From positions 1 through 10,068 of the forward strand of contig JAHWKQ010000066.1 of the NCBI GenBank assembly GCA_019347785.1: 10,068 nt of DNA, read 5' to 3'. The DNA comes from Actinomycetota bacterium. GTDB lineage: Bacteria > Actinomycetota > Nitriliruptoria > Euzebyales > Egibacteraceae. The translations under genes were made by a program, and so were the position numbers. Positions 1-5,993 of this stretch are shown one piece after another. Each line of letters opens with the position of its first letter. Within the stretch, counting starts at the first letter, position 1. Under the pieces are notes generated by a model, which had not been told where the DNA came from, did not search any database, and saw only the letters and a program-made list of their open reading frames with translations.

Positions 1-585
1 GCGGGGGCCCCGCCCCCCCCTATGGCCGCCCGCCCCCCCCCGGGCCCCGCCCGGGGGGCCCCGGGGGGCGGGGGGGGGGTATCGGGCGGGGGCGGGTGCC
101 GGGGGGGGGGTGGGGGGGGAGAGGCCCGGCCGCTGCGCCGCCCGGGCCTGCGGGACGGGCCGGTCGGCGAGCCGCCCCGGCGCGACCCCGGGCGGGGGCG
201 GCGTCACCTGCCGGGCCAGGACCGGCGCCCCGGCGTTGACGGCGAACGACGTGGCCAGCGTCACCGCCAGGGCCCGATCCACCAGGCGGCGGGCGGCCGG
301 GAGGGTCAGCCATCCCAGCGCGCGGGCCGCGGGCCGGACGCGGAAGGCCCGCGCCACGGCGTACAGGAGCGTGCCGGCGAGCAGCCATGCCAAGGTCGCG
401 ATGGCCACCAGACGCAGGCAGGCGACGGCCGCGTCCTCCACGGGCGCCGCGGCCAACCATCCCAGGACGTCGTGCCGGGGCATCCGCAGCCACGACGGCG
501 AGCCCAGCCGCAGCAGACCGGCCGCCGCCGCGAGCTCCGCGGCGAGCAGCAGAGCCAGCTGACGGGCGGCGCGCGCTGATGACAT
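1..585 (-). CDS. Membrane protein with proline-rich tail, N-terminal part (runs off window)
   Basis: This frame is open from an ATG at 585 to the left edge, giving 195 codons with no stop. Hydrophobic stretches lie at about residues 10-25, 54-78 and 101-124, with arginine-rich loops between them (R79-R88, R99-R104). After residue 128 the chain becomes rich in proline and alanine, as in a periplasmic or wall-spanning linker. This resembles the amino-terminal part of actinobacterial membrane proteins that carry a LysM or other extracytoplasmic domain after a proline-rich linker, but no such domain is in the window. No Shine-Dalgarno precedes the start. An in-frame GTG at 594 is an alternative, and a TAGCGT hexamer at 592-597 could be the -10 box of a leaderless message. 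The last 40 codons pass through long G runs and shift from Pro/Ala to Gly/Arg composition, so a frameshift there is possible. Function unknown. Confidence 0.6.
   Translation of the reverse strand, partial: MSSARAARQLALLLAAELAAAAGLLRLGSPSWLRMPRHDVLGWLAAAPVEDAAVACLRLVAIATLAWLLAGTLLYAVARAFRVRPAARALGWLTLPAARRLVDRALAVTLATSFAVNAGAPVLARQVTPPPPGVAPGRLADRPVPQARAAQRPGLSPPTPPPAPAPARYPPPAPRGPPGGARGGAGGHRGGRGPR
63..119. repeat. Long guanine homopolymer runs
   Basis: The plus strand carries G runs of 6 (63-68), 10 (70-79), 3, 5, 3, 10 (101-110) and 8 (112-119), separated by one to four other bases. C and G runs of 6 to 9 also occur at 13-58. Four or more tracts of at least three G in so short a stretch satisfy the general pattern for an intramolecular G-quadruplex. 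The runs lie in the proline-rich part of the minus-strand membrane protein, where the plus strand is the template. They are also classic sites of sequencing indels. Confidence 0.8.
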
Positions 586-717
586 GAGGTGCACGCTACG
601 GCGGCGGCGGGCCGCTCCGGGACCGCGGCCGCCCGGGCCTGTGGACGCCGTGCGCGCTCGTGGACCGCGCGCGTCTGGCAGGCTTCCGCAGACCGGCCTG
701 ACGAGGGGATGAGGCCC

Positions 718-1467
718 ATGGCGACACGGCAGCTGTTCGCGACCGACGCGTACCTGCACGCCTTCGAGGCAGACGTCGCGCGCTGCGACGCCGACGCGCA
801 CCGGGTGGCGCTGGACCGCAGCGCCTTCTACCCCGGCGGCGGGGGCCAGCCCCACGACACGGGCGAGCTCGTGTGGGACGGCGGCCGGGCCGGCGTGGTC
901 CGGGTGGCGCGCGACGGCCCGGACGTGTGGCACTGGCTGGACCCGGAGGCGCCGTTGCCCGAGCCGGGCACACCGGCCGAGGGGCGGGTCGACTGGCGCC
1001 GACGCTACCTGCTCATGCGGACCCACACAGCCCTGCACGTGCTGTGCGGGGTGGTGTGGGCCGACTACCGCGTCGCCGTCACCGGCGGCAACATGAAGCC
1101 GGGGGAGGGGCGGTTGGACTTCCGGCTGGACGCGATGTCGGCCGATCTGGGCCGCTGGGCCGAGCGGCGCGTCAACGAGGAGGTCGCCCACGCCCGTCGG
1201 GTGCGCGTGGACTTCGTCGACCGCGACGCGGCCGCCCGCGACCCCGCACTGATCCGGACCCGGGCCGACCTCGTCCCCACCCAGATCGACCCGCTGCGCG
1301 TCATCGACATCGTGGGGCTGGACCGGCAGGCCGACGGCGGCACGCACGTCGCCTCGACGTCCGAGGTCGGCCGCGTCACCGTCACCAGGACCGAGTCGAA
1401 GGGCGCCGCGAACAAGCGCATCCGCCTCGCCGTCGACGACCGGGAGCCGGCGGGCGTGACGGGCTAG
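718..1467 (+). CDS. AlaX-type alanyl-tRNA editing protein
   Basis: This 249-residue protein is a free-standing editing domain related to that of alanyl-tRNA synthetase. The family hydrolyses Ser- or Gly-tRNA(Ala) in trans in the cytoplasm. Visible hallmarks are FYPGGGGQPHDTG at residues 37-49, the zinc-binding HxxxH as H103-TAL-H107, and the second metal motif as D206-GGT-H210 followed by VASTSEVG. A canonical AlaX or AlaRS has Cys in place of D206 (CxxxH), so one zinc ligand is changed. There is no synthetase or C-Ala domain; length suits the medium AlaX class. The ATG at 718 is chosen because GAGGGG at 703-708 sits nine nt upstream; an in-frame ATG at 709 would overlap the spacer. The stop shares CTAG with the stop of the convergent acetyltransferase gene. 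No neighbour is translation-related. Confidence 0.9.
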   Translation: MATRQLFATDAYLHAFEADVARCDADAHRVALDRSAFYPGGGGQPHDTGELVWDGGRAGVVRVARDGPDVWHWLDPEAPLPEPGTPAEGRVDWRRRYLLMRTHTALHVLCGVVWADYRVAVTGGNMKPGEGRLDFRLDAMSADLGRWAERRVNEEVAHARRVRVDFVDRDAAARDPALIRTRADLVPTQIDPLRVIDIVGLDRQADGGTHVASTSEVGRVTVTRTESKGAANKRIRLAVDDREPAGVTG

Positions 1468-1955
1468 AGCGTCAGCGCGTACCCCTCGAAGCGGACGCCC
1501 GGCGCCGGCTCGTGGTCCAGCGCCGGCTCGCGCTCGAAGCCCATCCGCTCGTACAGGTCGCGGGCGGTCTCCATCTCCTGGCTGGTGGCGAGCACGACAC
1601 GCGCCAGGCCGGCCGACCGGGCGCGGTCGACCACGTACTCCATGAGAACCCGTCCCACCCCGGTGCCGCGCTCGGACGGCCGCACACCCAGCATGCGCAC
1701 GCCGAGCGTGTCCTCACGCGCCCCCCGCCCCCGTGAGAAGACCGTCACCGAGCCGACCAGGCGGTCCCCGCGCTCGGCGACGAGGATCTCGGCCTCGGCC
1801 ATGCGGCCGCGGACGTTGCCGATGATCTGGGCGAACGACGCCCACGCGTCCGGCGACATCTGCGCCGCGTACTCGGCGTAGGCCTCGACGAGCAGCTCGG
1901 CGACCCTGTCCGCCTCGTCCTCACGGGCCGGGCGTATGCGCAGCTCACCGGTCAC
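1464..1955 (-). CDS. GNAT family N-acetyltransferase
   Basis: The 163-residue protein spans a single GNAT fold, which transfers an acetyl group from acetyl-CoA to an amine. LRIRPAREDEADRVAEL at residues 5-21 is the usual first strand and helix. LGVRPSERGTGVGRVLMEY at 89-107 is the acetyl-CoA pyrophosphate loop, with the R/QxxGxG pattern at R96-G97-T98-G99-V100-G101. ARDLYERMGFERE near 131-143 is the typical C-terminal helix and strand. The substrate cannot be read from sequence; both small-molecule and protein acetylation are possible. Translation starts at a GTG (1953-1955) with no clear Shine-Dalgarno, 17 nt after the stop of the CsbD-family gene on the same strand, so the two are probably cotranscribed and the start may depend on coupling. 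Its stop overlaps the convergent AlaX stop by four bases. Confidence 0.88.
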   Translation of the reverse strand: MTGELRIRPAREDEADRVAELLVEAYAEYAAQMSPDAWASFAQIIGNVRGRMAEAEILVAERGDRLVGSVTVFSRGRGAREDTLGVRMLGVRPSERGTGVGRVLMEYVVDRARSAGLARVVLATSQEMETARDLYERMGFEREPALDHEPAPGVRFEGYALTL

Positions 1956-1972
1956 GGCGGACCGGGCGCCGC

Positions 1973-2158
1973 CTACCGGCGGCGGTCGTCGCGGTCGAGC
2001 TTGTCCTTCACCGCGTCCGCGGCCTTGTCGACCTTCTCCTTCGCGGTGGCCGAGCCGCGGTCGACCTTGCCCTCCCGCTTGAGCTTCTCGTCATCGGTCA
2101 GGTCGCCGGCGGCCTCCTTGATCCGGCCCTTAGCCTCGTCGTGCTCGCGCTCGCTCAC
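1973..2158 (-). CDS. CsbD family stress protein
   Basis: This is a 61-residue, highly charged, soluble helical protein. It shows the CsbD pattern: EAKGRIKEAAGDLTDD near residues 8-23, followed by lysine-, aspartate- and glutamate-rich helices ending in an arginine-rich tail. CsbD was first described as a sigma-B-controlled general stress gene of Bacillus subtilis; its biochemical role is still unclear. The GTG at 2156-2158 is preferred over longer in-frame starts because a strong AGGAG lies six nt upstream (plus-strand 2165-2169) and because the family signature begins directly after it. The GNAT gene follows 17 nt downstream on the same strand. A stress-sigma-like promoter is proposed upstream at 2197-2221. 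Confidence 0.87.
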   Translation of the reverse strand: MSEREHDEAKGRIKEAAGDLTDDEKLKREGKVDRGSATAKEKVDKAADAVKDKLDRDDRRR

Positions 2159-2164
2159 GGTTTG

Positions 2165-2169
2165 CTCCT
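2165..2169 (-). promoter_or_regulatory. Ribosome binding site deciding the csbD-family start
   Basis: AGGAG is read on the minus strand, six nt before the GTG at 2158. It is the strongest Shine-Dalgarno on this strand of the window. It rules out the much longer in-frame reading that would begin near 2536 inside the qcrC coding sequence. Confidence 0.75.
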
Positions 2170-2196
2170 GTTCGCACTGAAAGGTCCGGGTCACAG

Positions 2197-2221
2197 ATAC
2201 CCGTGCCCTCACCGCGGCAAC
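2197..2221 (-). promoter_or_regulatory. Putative stress-sigma (SigB-like) promoter of the csbD-family gene
   Basis: On the minus strand, GTTG (plus 2218-2221) is followed after 15 nt by GGGTAT (plus 2197-2202). The GGGTAT element is the typical -10 box of SigB-type general stress promoters, which pair a GTTT-like -35 with GGGTAT or GGGTAC at 12-16 nt spacing. Transcription would start near 2190, leaving a leader of about 30 nt that contains the AGGAG. The -35 matches only partly, and GC-rich DNA gives chance matches. The family's known sigma-B control makes the call more likely. Confidence 0.45.
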
Positions 2222-2245
2222 CGCCCCGCGGGCCAGGGCCGTGCG

Positions 2246-2259
2246 GGCGGCGCGCCGCC
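2246..2259. repeat. Perfect 14-bp palindrome upstream of qcrC
   Basis: GGCGGCGCGCCGCC reads identically on both strands. It lies in the 158-nt divergent interval between the csbD-family gene and qcrC, 57 nt before the qcrC start. It could be an operator or a dyad in the qcrC leader. With this base composition a chance origin cannot be excluded. Apart from this and the proposed csbD promoter I see no convincing element in the interval; a TAGAAG at 2270-2275 is the only -10-like hexamer for qcrC, and it lacks a good -35. Confidence 0.4.
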
Positions 2260-2316
2260 GGGGGGATGGTAGAAGGCAGGCCTGCACCCGACCCGACGAG
2301 AGGGGCGTGGCACACC

Positions 2317-3132
2317 ATGGCACCGGCCGGGCCGCGCACCGCGCGGCCGCTGCTGGCATGGGCGGTGGTCCTGGCCGGGCGGGGTGCCGTGCTGCTGGGG
2401 CCTGTGACGCTGCCGGCCGCGGCCCAGGCGGACGGCGACGGGCGAGCCCGGGCCCTGCAGCGCGGGGCCAGGCTCTACGCCGCGTCGTGCGCCCAGTGCC
2501 ACGCCGCCGACGGCAGCGGCGACATCGGCCCGTCACTGCGGGACGTGTCCGTCCCGTACATCGACCTGGTGCTGCGGACGGGGCGCATGCCGCCGGAGAA
2601 CCGGGCGGGCGAGGGCTACGGCGGTGACTGGTCCGACGCCGAGCGGCGGGCCATCGTCGCCTACACCGCCGAGGAGTTCGGCCTGGAGGGCGAGGTCCGG
2701 GCCGTCGCCGAGGGCGACGCCGCGGTGGGGCGGCGCGTGTGGATGACCAACTGCGCCGCGTGCCACGGCAGCACCGGCGCGGGGGGCGTCGCCGGCGGCG
2801 GCACGATCACCCCCGAGATCGCCGGCCTGGACCCCGTCACGATCGCCGAGGCGGTCCGGGTCGGCCCGTTCCAGATGCCGGCCTTCGACCGCGAGCAGGT
2901 CACCGACGAGGAGCTCGGGGCGGTGGCCGCCTACATGGCCGAGGTCGCCCACGAGGAGGGCACCCCCCTCGGCCTCACGGAGCTGAACCCAGTCTACGCC
3001 TCCGGGGTCGCCTTCCTCATGGTCGTCGTCGTGGTGCTCTCACTGCTGTGGATGGGCGGGGAGCCGGTCCACTTCCCCAACCCAACCGGCGGCGCGCAGC
3101 GGCCGGGACACGAGGAGGGCGCCGACCCATGA
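2317..3132 (+). CDS. qcrC: Cytochrome bc complex diheme cytochrome c subunit QcrC
   Basis: This 271-residue protein is the diheme c subunit of the actinobacterial menaquinol:cytochrome c oxidoreductase. It passes electrons from the Rieske protein onward to the terminal oxidase on the outer membrane face. It has an N-terminal signal or anchor (hydrophobic 11-36, AAAQA before residue 39). Heme site one is C58-AQ-C61-H62, with M91 in TGRMPPE as probable axial ligand. Heme site two is C146-AA-C149-H150, with M187 in PFQMPAF. A single C-terminal membrane helix lies at about 226-246. This matches the two-domain QcrC of actinobacteria. The ATG at 2317 is chosen because the signal sequence follows it and GAGAGGGG (2298-2305) precedes it; longer in-frame starts have no support. 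The stop overlaps the qcrA start as ATGA, which implies translational coupling. In mycobacteria and corynebacteria ctaE usually precedes qcrC; here a promoter-sized gap does. Confidence 0.95.
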   Translation: MAPAGPRTARPLLAWAVVLAGRGAVLLGPVTLPAAAQADGDGRARALQRGARLYAASCAQCHAADGSGDIGPSLRDVSVPYIDLVLRTGRMPPENRAGEGYGGDWSDAERRAIVAYTAEEFGLEGEVRAVAEGDAAVGRRVWMTNCAACHGSTGAGGVAGGGTITPEIAGLDPVTIAEAVRVGPFQMPAFDREQVTDEELGAVAAYMAEVAHEEGTPLGLTELNPVYASGVAFLMVVVVVLSLLWMGGEPVHFPNPTGGAQRPGHEEGADP

Positions 3133-4040
3133 GTGAGGCCGACCCGGGGGCGGGGGCGGGGGCGGGCCGGACCACCGACGCCCACAGCGACCTGTACGTG
3201 GTCGGGCAGGAGGTCCCCCCGCCCAGCGACGTCAACGACACGCTCGTCGTGGGCGCCCTGGTGGTGGCGGGGGTGTGCGCGATCGTATTCCCGGTGGCCC
3301 TGTTCCTGGGGCTGCCGCTCGTCGTGTACGGCGGGGGCCTGGCGGTCGGGCTGCTCGCCCTGGCGGTCGCAGTCCGCCGCTACTTCATCGCCGCCTACCC
3401 GGAGATCAACGCGGTCCAGCCCAGAGAGTCCGCCGCGGCCTCGGAGGACCTGCGGGCCTCGACCCCCGTCTCGGACGTGCGCCGGGTGGCCCGCCGGTCA
3501 CTGCTGGGCCGGGCGCTGGTCGGCGTCGCCGGCCTGTTCGGCCTGTCCACGCTGAGCTTCGTGGCCTCGCTGGGACCCAAGCCCAGCGACGAGCTCGCGC
3601 GCACCTCCTGGCGGCCCGGTGCCCGCCTGGTCACCGGAGAGGGGTCTCCTCTGCGACCGGCCGACGTGGGGATCGGCGGGGTGGCGACCGTCTGGCCCGA
3701 GGGCGCCGTCCTGGTCGAGGACTCCGCCGTGCTGCTCGTGCGGCTGTCCAACCGGCGGCCGCGGCCCCCCACCAACCTGGACTGGGTGGTCGACGAGACG
3801 CTCGTGGCCTACTCGAAGATCTGCACCCACGCAGGCTGCCCGGTGGGGCTGTTCCGCGAGCAGGACAGCGTCTTGTTCTGCCCCTGTCACCAGTCCACGT
3901 TCGACGCCGCCCGCGGCGCGATCCCCACGTTCGGGCCCACCGCCAGGGCCCTGCCGCAGCTGCCGATGGACGTCGACGACGCCGGCTTTCTCGTCGCCCT
4001 GGGTGACTTCACCGAGCAGGTGGGACCGGCCTACGGGTAG
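3129..4040 (+). CDS. qcrA: Rieske iron-sulfur subunit QcrA
   Basis: This 303-residue protein carries the Rieske [2Fe-2S] cluster, which takes the first electron from menaquinol at the Qo site. The cluster motif is C232-T-H234-AG-C237 and C251-P-C253-H254. By family rule C232, H234, C251 and H254 bind iron, and C237 and C253 form a disulfide. Three membrane helices precede the domain (about 39-60, 62-82 and 129-150), the actinobacterial arrangement rather than the single helix of proteobacteria. A twin-arginine stretch, RRSLLGRALV from residue 122, stands just before helix three. This fits the known dual Sec/Tat insertion of the Streptomyces Rieske protein, in which Tat moves the folded cluster domain. 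The start codon overlaps the qcrC stop, and qcrB begins 11 nt after the stop. Confidence 0.95.
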   Translation: MSEADPGAGAGAGRTTDAHSDLYVVGQEVPPPSDVNDTLVVGALVVAGVCAIVFPVALFLGLPLVVYGGGLAVGLLALAVAVRRYFIAAYPEINAVQPRESAAASEDLRASTPVSDVRRVARRSLLGRALVGVAGLFGLSTLSFVASLGPKPSDELARTSWRPGARLVTGEGSPLRPADVGIGGVATVWPEGAVLVEDSAVLLVRLSNRRPRPPTNLDWVVDETLVAYSKICTHAGCPVGLFREQDSVLFCPCHQSTFDAARGAIPTFGPTARALPQLPMDVDDAGFLVALGDFTEQVGPAYG

Positions 4041-4051
4041 GAGGTGAGCAC

Positions 4052-5398
4052 ATGACGCCGCTGTTCGCGCTGCTGTTCGACTCGCTGGACGAGCGGCTGC
4101 GCCTGCGCGCGCCGGGCCGCAAGGTCGTCAACAAGGTCTTCCCCGAGCACTGGGCCTTCCTGCTGGGCGAGGTGGCGCTGTTCTCGTTCGTCGTGCTGGT
4201 GCTGACCGGCGTCTTCCTCACGATGTTCTACACACCCTCGGTCGACCCGGTGACCTACACCGGGGAAAATCCGCTCTACCGGGGCCAGGTCCTGCCCGGC
4301 GCCTTCGAGTCGATCGTGCGGCTCAGCTCCGACGTGGACGGCGGGCTGCTGTTCCGGCGCATCCACCGGGGCGCCTCGCACCTGTTCGTGGCCTCGATCG
4401 TGCTGCACATGCTGCGCGTCATTCTCACGGGGGCCTTCCGCCGGCCGCGGGAGATCAACTACCACCTCGGCATCGTCCTGTTGCTGCTGTCGTTCGCCTC
4501 GGGCTTCACCGGCCAGTCGCTGCCCTACGACCTGCTGGCCGGCACCGGCATCCGCATCGCCTACACCGAGCTGCTGTCGACCCCGTTCATCGGCGACCGG
4601 CTCGCTTTCTGGGTGTTCGGCGGCGACTTCCCGGGGACCGACGTGATCCCCCGCTTCTTCACGTTCCACGTCCTGGCGCTGCCGGGACTGATCGTCGCCG
4701 TGATGACCCTGCACCTGGTGATCGTCGCCCGCCAGACCCACACGCAGTTCCCGAGCGCGCGCGTCGACGGCCACCGCCAGGTGCTCGGCAAGCCCCTGTG
4801 GCCCAGCCAGTTCCACGTGTCGACGACGCTGGTGCTGTGGCTGGGGGGCGTGCTCACCCTGGCGGCGGTGCTCGTGCCGTGGAGCGACGAGGCGCTCGTC
4901 GCCCCCTACCTGGTGGGCGACATCACCAACCAGGCCCAGCCGGAGTGGTTCATGTTCTGGCTGGAGGGGGCTCTGCGCATCTTCCCCCCCGTCGAGTTCT
5001 CCCTGCTGGGCATGACGGTCTCCGGGCCGTTCGTGGCCGGGGCGCTGTTCCCGGCGCTCATCATCGCCCTCCTGGTCGCGTACCCCACCATCGAGAAGCG
5101 CTTCTACGGCCTGCGGGGCGACTGGCACGTGCTGCAGAACCCGCTGGAGATCCCGCTGCGGGCCGCCTTCGCGAGCGGCTTCTTCGGCTTCCTGCTGCTC
5201 ATGGCGGCCGCCGCCACCAACGACATCCTGTCGCGCCTGACCAGCGTCCCCATCGAGGCGATCACATGGTTCTTCCGGATCGCCTCGCTGGTGCTGCCCC
5301 CGGCGGTCGCCGTCCTGCTGTACCGTTACAGCTCGGCCCGGCTGCGCCGGGCCGGCCTGCGGGTGGCGCGGGTCGAGAACACCGCCGACCGGGCCTGA
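4052..5398 (+). CDS. qcrB: Cytochrome bc complex cytochrome b subunit QcrB
   Basis: This 448-residue integral membrane protein holds the two b hemes and both quinone sites of the bc complex. The heme ligands are H105 and H119 (14 apart, in HRGASHLFVASIVLH) and H206 and H221 (15 apart, in FHVLALPG...MTLH). The 15-residue second spacing is that of b6-type and Gram-positive cytochromes b, whereas mitochondrial and proteobacterial proteins have 14. The Qo loop motif is P297-E-W-F300, a variant of PEWY, followed by EGALRIFP. Both the N-terminal four-helix core and the C-terminal helices are present in one chain. The protein lacks the long C-terminal cytoplasmic extension of mycobacterial QcrB (about 540 residues). 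A strong Shine-Dalgarno, GGAGGTG at 4040-4046, overlaps the last base of qcrA. The stop lies only 12 nt from the convergent DUF5318 stop, with no room for a terminator. Confidence 0.95.
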   Translation: MTPLFALLFDSLDERLRLRAPGRKVVNKVFPEHWAFLLGEVALFSFVVLVLTGVFLTMFYTPSVDPVTYTGENPLYRGQVLPGAFESIVRLSSDVDGGLLFRRIHRGASHLFVASIVLHMLRVILTGAFRRPREINYHLGIVLLLLSFASGFTGQSLPYDLLAGTGIRIAYTELLSTPFIGDRLAFWVFGGDFPGTDVIPRFFTFHVLALPGLIVAVMTLHLVIVARQTHTQFPSARVDGHRQVLGKPLWPSQFHVSTTLVLWLGGVLTLAAVLVPWSDEALVAPYLVGDITNQAQPEWFMFWLEGALRIFPPVEFSLLGMTVSGPFVAGALFPALIIALLVAYPTIEKRFYGLRGDWHVLQNPLEIPLRAAFASGFFGFLLLMAAAATNDILSRLTSVPIEAITWFFRIASLVLPPAVAVLLYRYSSARLRRAGLRVARVENTADRA

Positions 5399-5410
5399 TC
5401 GGGCCCCTGC

Positions 5411-5812
5411 TCAGCCGGCGTGCGCCTGGCCCAGCAGGTAGCTCTCCACCAGGTGGTTCCAGCCGCACACCAGGCAGCACTCGACCACGTAGGCGGTGAA
5501 GGACCGGTGCGCGGAGGCCAGGTCCGCCAGCTCCTCCCGGGTCCATACCACATGGCCGGACTTGCGGCGCAGGTCGGTGCCGAATACGTAGGTGACCAGG
5601 CGTAGCGTGTCGGTGTCGTCGCGTGGGACCAGGGCCCGGTCGTCGGCCAGTCTGCAGATGGGGCAGCCCCGACGGGCCACCAGCCCCACGTTGCGGGCGG
5701 CCCGCAGCAGCTCGGGATGCGCGTCGCAGACGTCCTCCACGGGCACCGCGCCGCGGGTGACCTGGCTGACCAGCGCCCGCTTGGCGATCCGGTAGTCGGT
5801 CAGCCCCCTCAT
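5411..5812 (-). CDS. DUF5318 family zinc-ribbon-like protein
   Basis: This 133-residue soluble protein matches the actinobacterial DUF5318 family, whose biochemical function is unknown. It begins with a conserved basic segment, LTDYRIAKRALVSQVTRG. It then carries C29-DAH32, a CPIC knuckle (C50, C53) and a CCLVCGWNH knuckle (C112, C113, C116, H120). The paired CxxC motifs suggest a structural zinc site. In Mycobacterium tuberculosis, Rv0049 of this family is divergent from the PadR gene Rv0047c and ino1 Rv0046c and lies next to ponA1. The same divergent relation to a PadR gene and ino1 is seen here, though no penicillin-binding protein gene is downstream. The ATG at 5812 matches the expected family start. 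TACACT (minus strand, 5851-5856) is a possible -10 box, without a good -35. Confidence 0.87.
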   Translation of the reverse strand: MRGLTDYRIAKRALVSQVTRGAVPVEDVCDAHPELLRAARNVGLVARRGCPICRLADDRALVPRDDTDTLRLVTYVFGTDLRRKSGHVVWTREELADLASAHRSFTAYVVECCLVCGWNHLVESYLLGQAHAG

Positions 5813-5882
5813 CGGCCCACCGGCGCCGCTGTCAGGGTACGCATCCGGGCAGTGTAGGAGGACGCGCGTGGCGGTGGGGAAG

Positions 5883-5911
5883 TTGCACGGCTTGTAGCAT
5901 CACGCTATATC
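5883..5911 (+). promoter_or_regulatory. Sigma-70-type promoter of padR-ino1
   Basis: TTGCAC (5883-5888) and TATATC (5906-5911) are separated by exactly 17 bp, close to the housekeeping consensus and much more AT-rich than the surroundings. Transcription would start near 5918. This is 76 nt before the padR ATG and inside a 13-bp repeat array that also covers the -10 box, an arrangement typical of a repressed promoter. This is the best housekeeping promoter in the window. Confidence 0.65.
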
Positions 5912-5955
5912 AGGGTGATGCATCGCAGCGATGTATCGCTTCGATGCAGGCCGTC
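5904..5955. promoter_or_regulatory. Operator-like array of 13-bp direct repeats
   Basis: Four units begin at 5904, 5917, 5930 and 5943, each exactly 13 bp apart: GCTATATCAGGGT, GATGCATCGCAGC, GATGTATCGCTTC and GATGCAGGCCGTC. Units two and three agree at 10 of 13 positions; the outer two are weaker. The core GATGCATC is itself a perfect palindrome, as expected for half of a dimeric regulator's site. GCATCAC at 5897-5903 also forms an inverted repeat with GTGATGC at 5915-5921. The array spans the -10 box and transcription start of the padR promoter, so autorepression by the PadR protein is the simplest reading. Confidence 0.55.
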
Positions 5956-5993
5956 ACCATCCTTACGGACGAAGACCGAGGCGACGCCAACCG

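Noticed and set aside
22..579. Plus-strand frames in the first 580 bases
   Set aside because: They translate to Gly/Arg-rich low complexity. The minus-strand frame from 585 has clear hydrophobic helices and a sensible charge pattern.
873..1736. Plus-strand 287-codon frame across AlaX and GNAT genes
   Set aside because: It is Arg/Gly/Pro-rich shadow of two recognisable genes in other frames.
2203..2316. Longer N-terminus for QcrC
   Set aside because: The added residues are polar and come before the signal sequence. They would cover the palindrome and overlap the proposed csbD promoter.
4031..5128. A 365-codon minus-strand frame opposite qcrB
   Set aside because: Its translation is repetitive Gln/Glu/His/Arg sequence with no family pattern, and the opposite strand carries an intact cytochrome b.
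5399..5410. Terminator between qcrB and DUF5318
   Set aside because: Only 12 nt separate the stop codons and there is no stem followed by a T run.
5931..5993. Upstream ATG start for the PadR protein at 5931
   Set aside because: It adds 21 residues unlike the family, lies inside the repeat array and close to the probable transcription start, and has no ribosome binding site.
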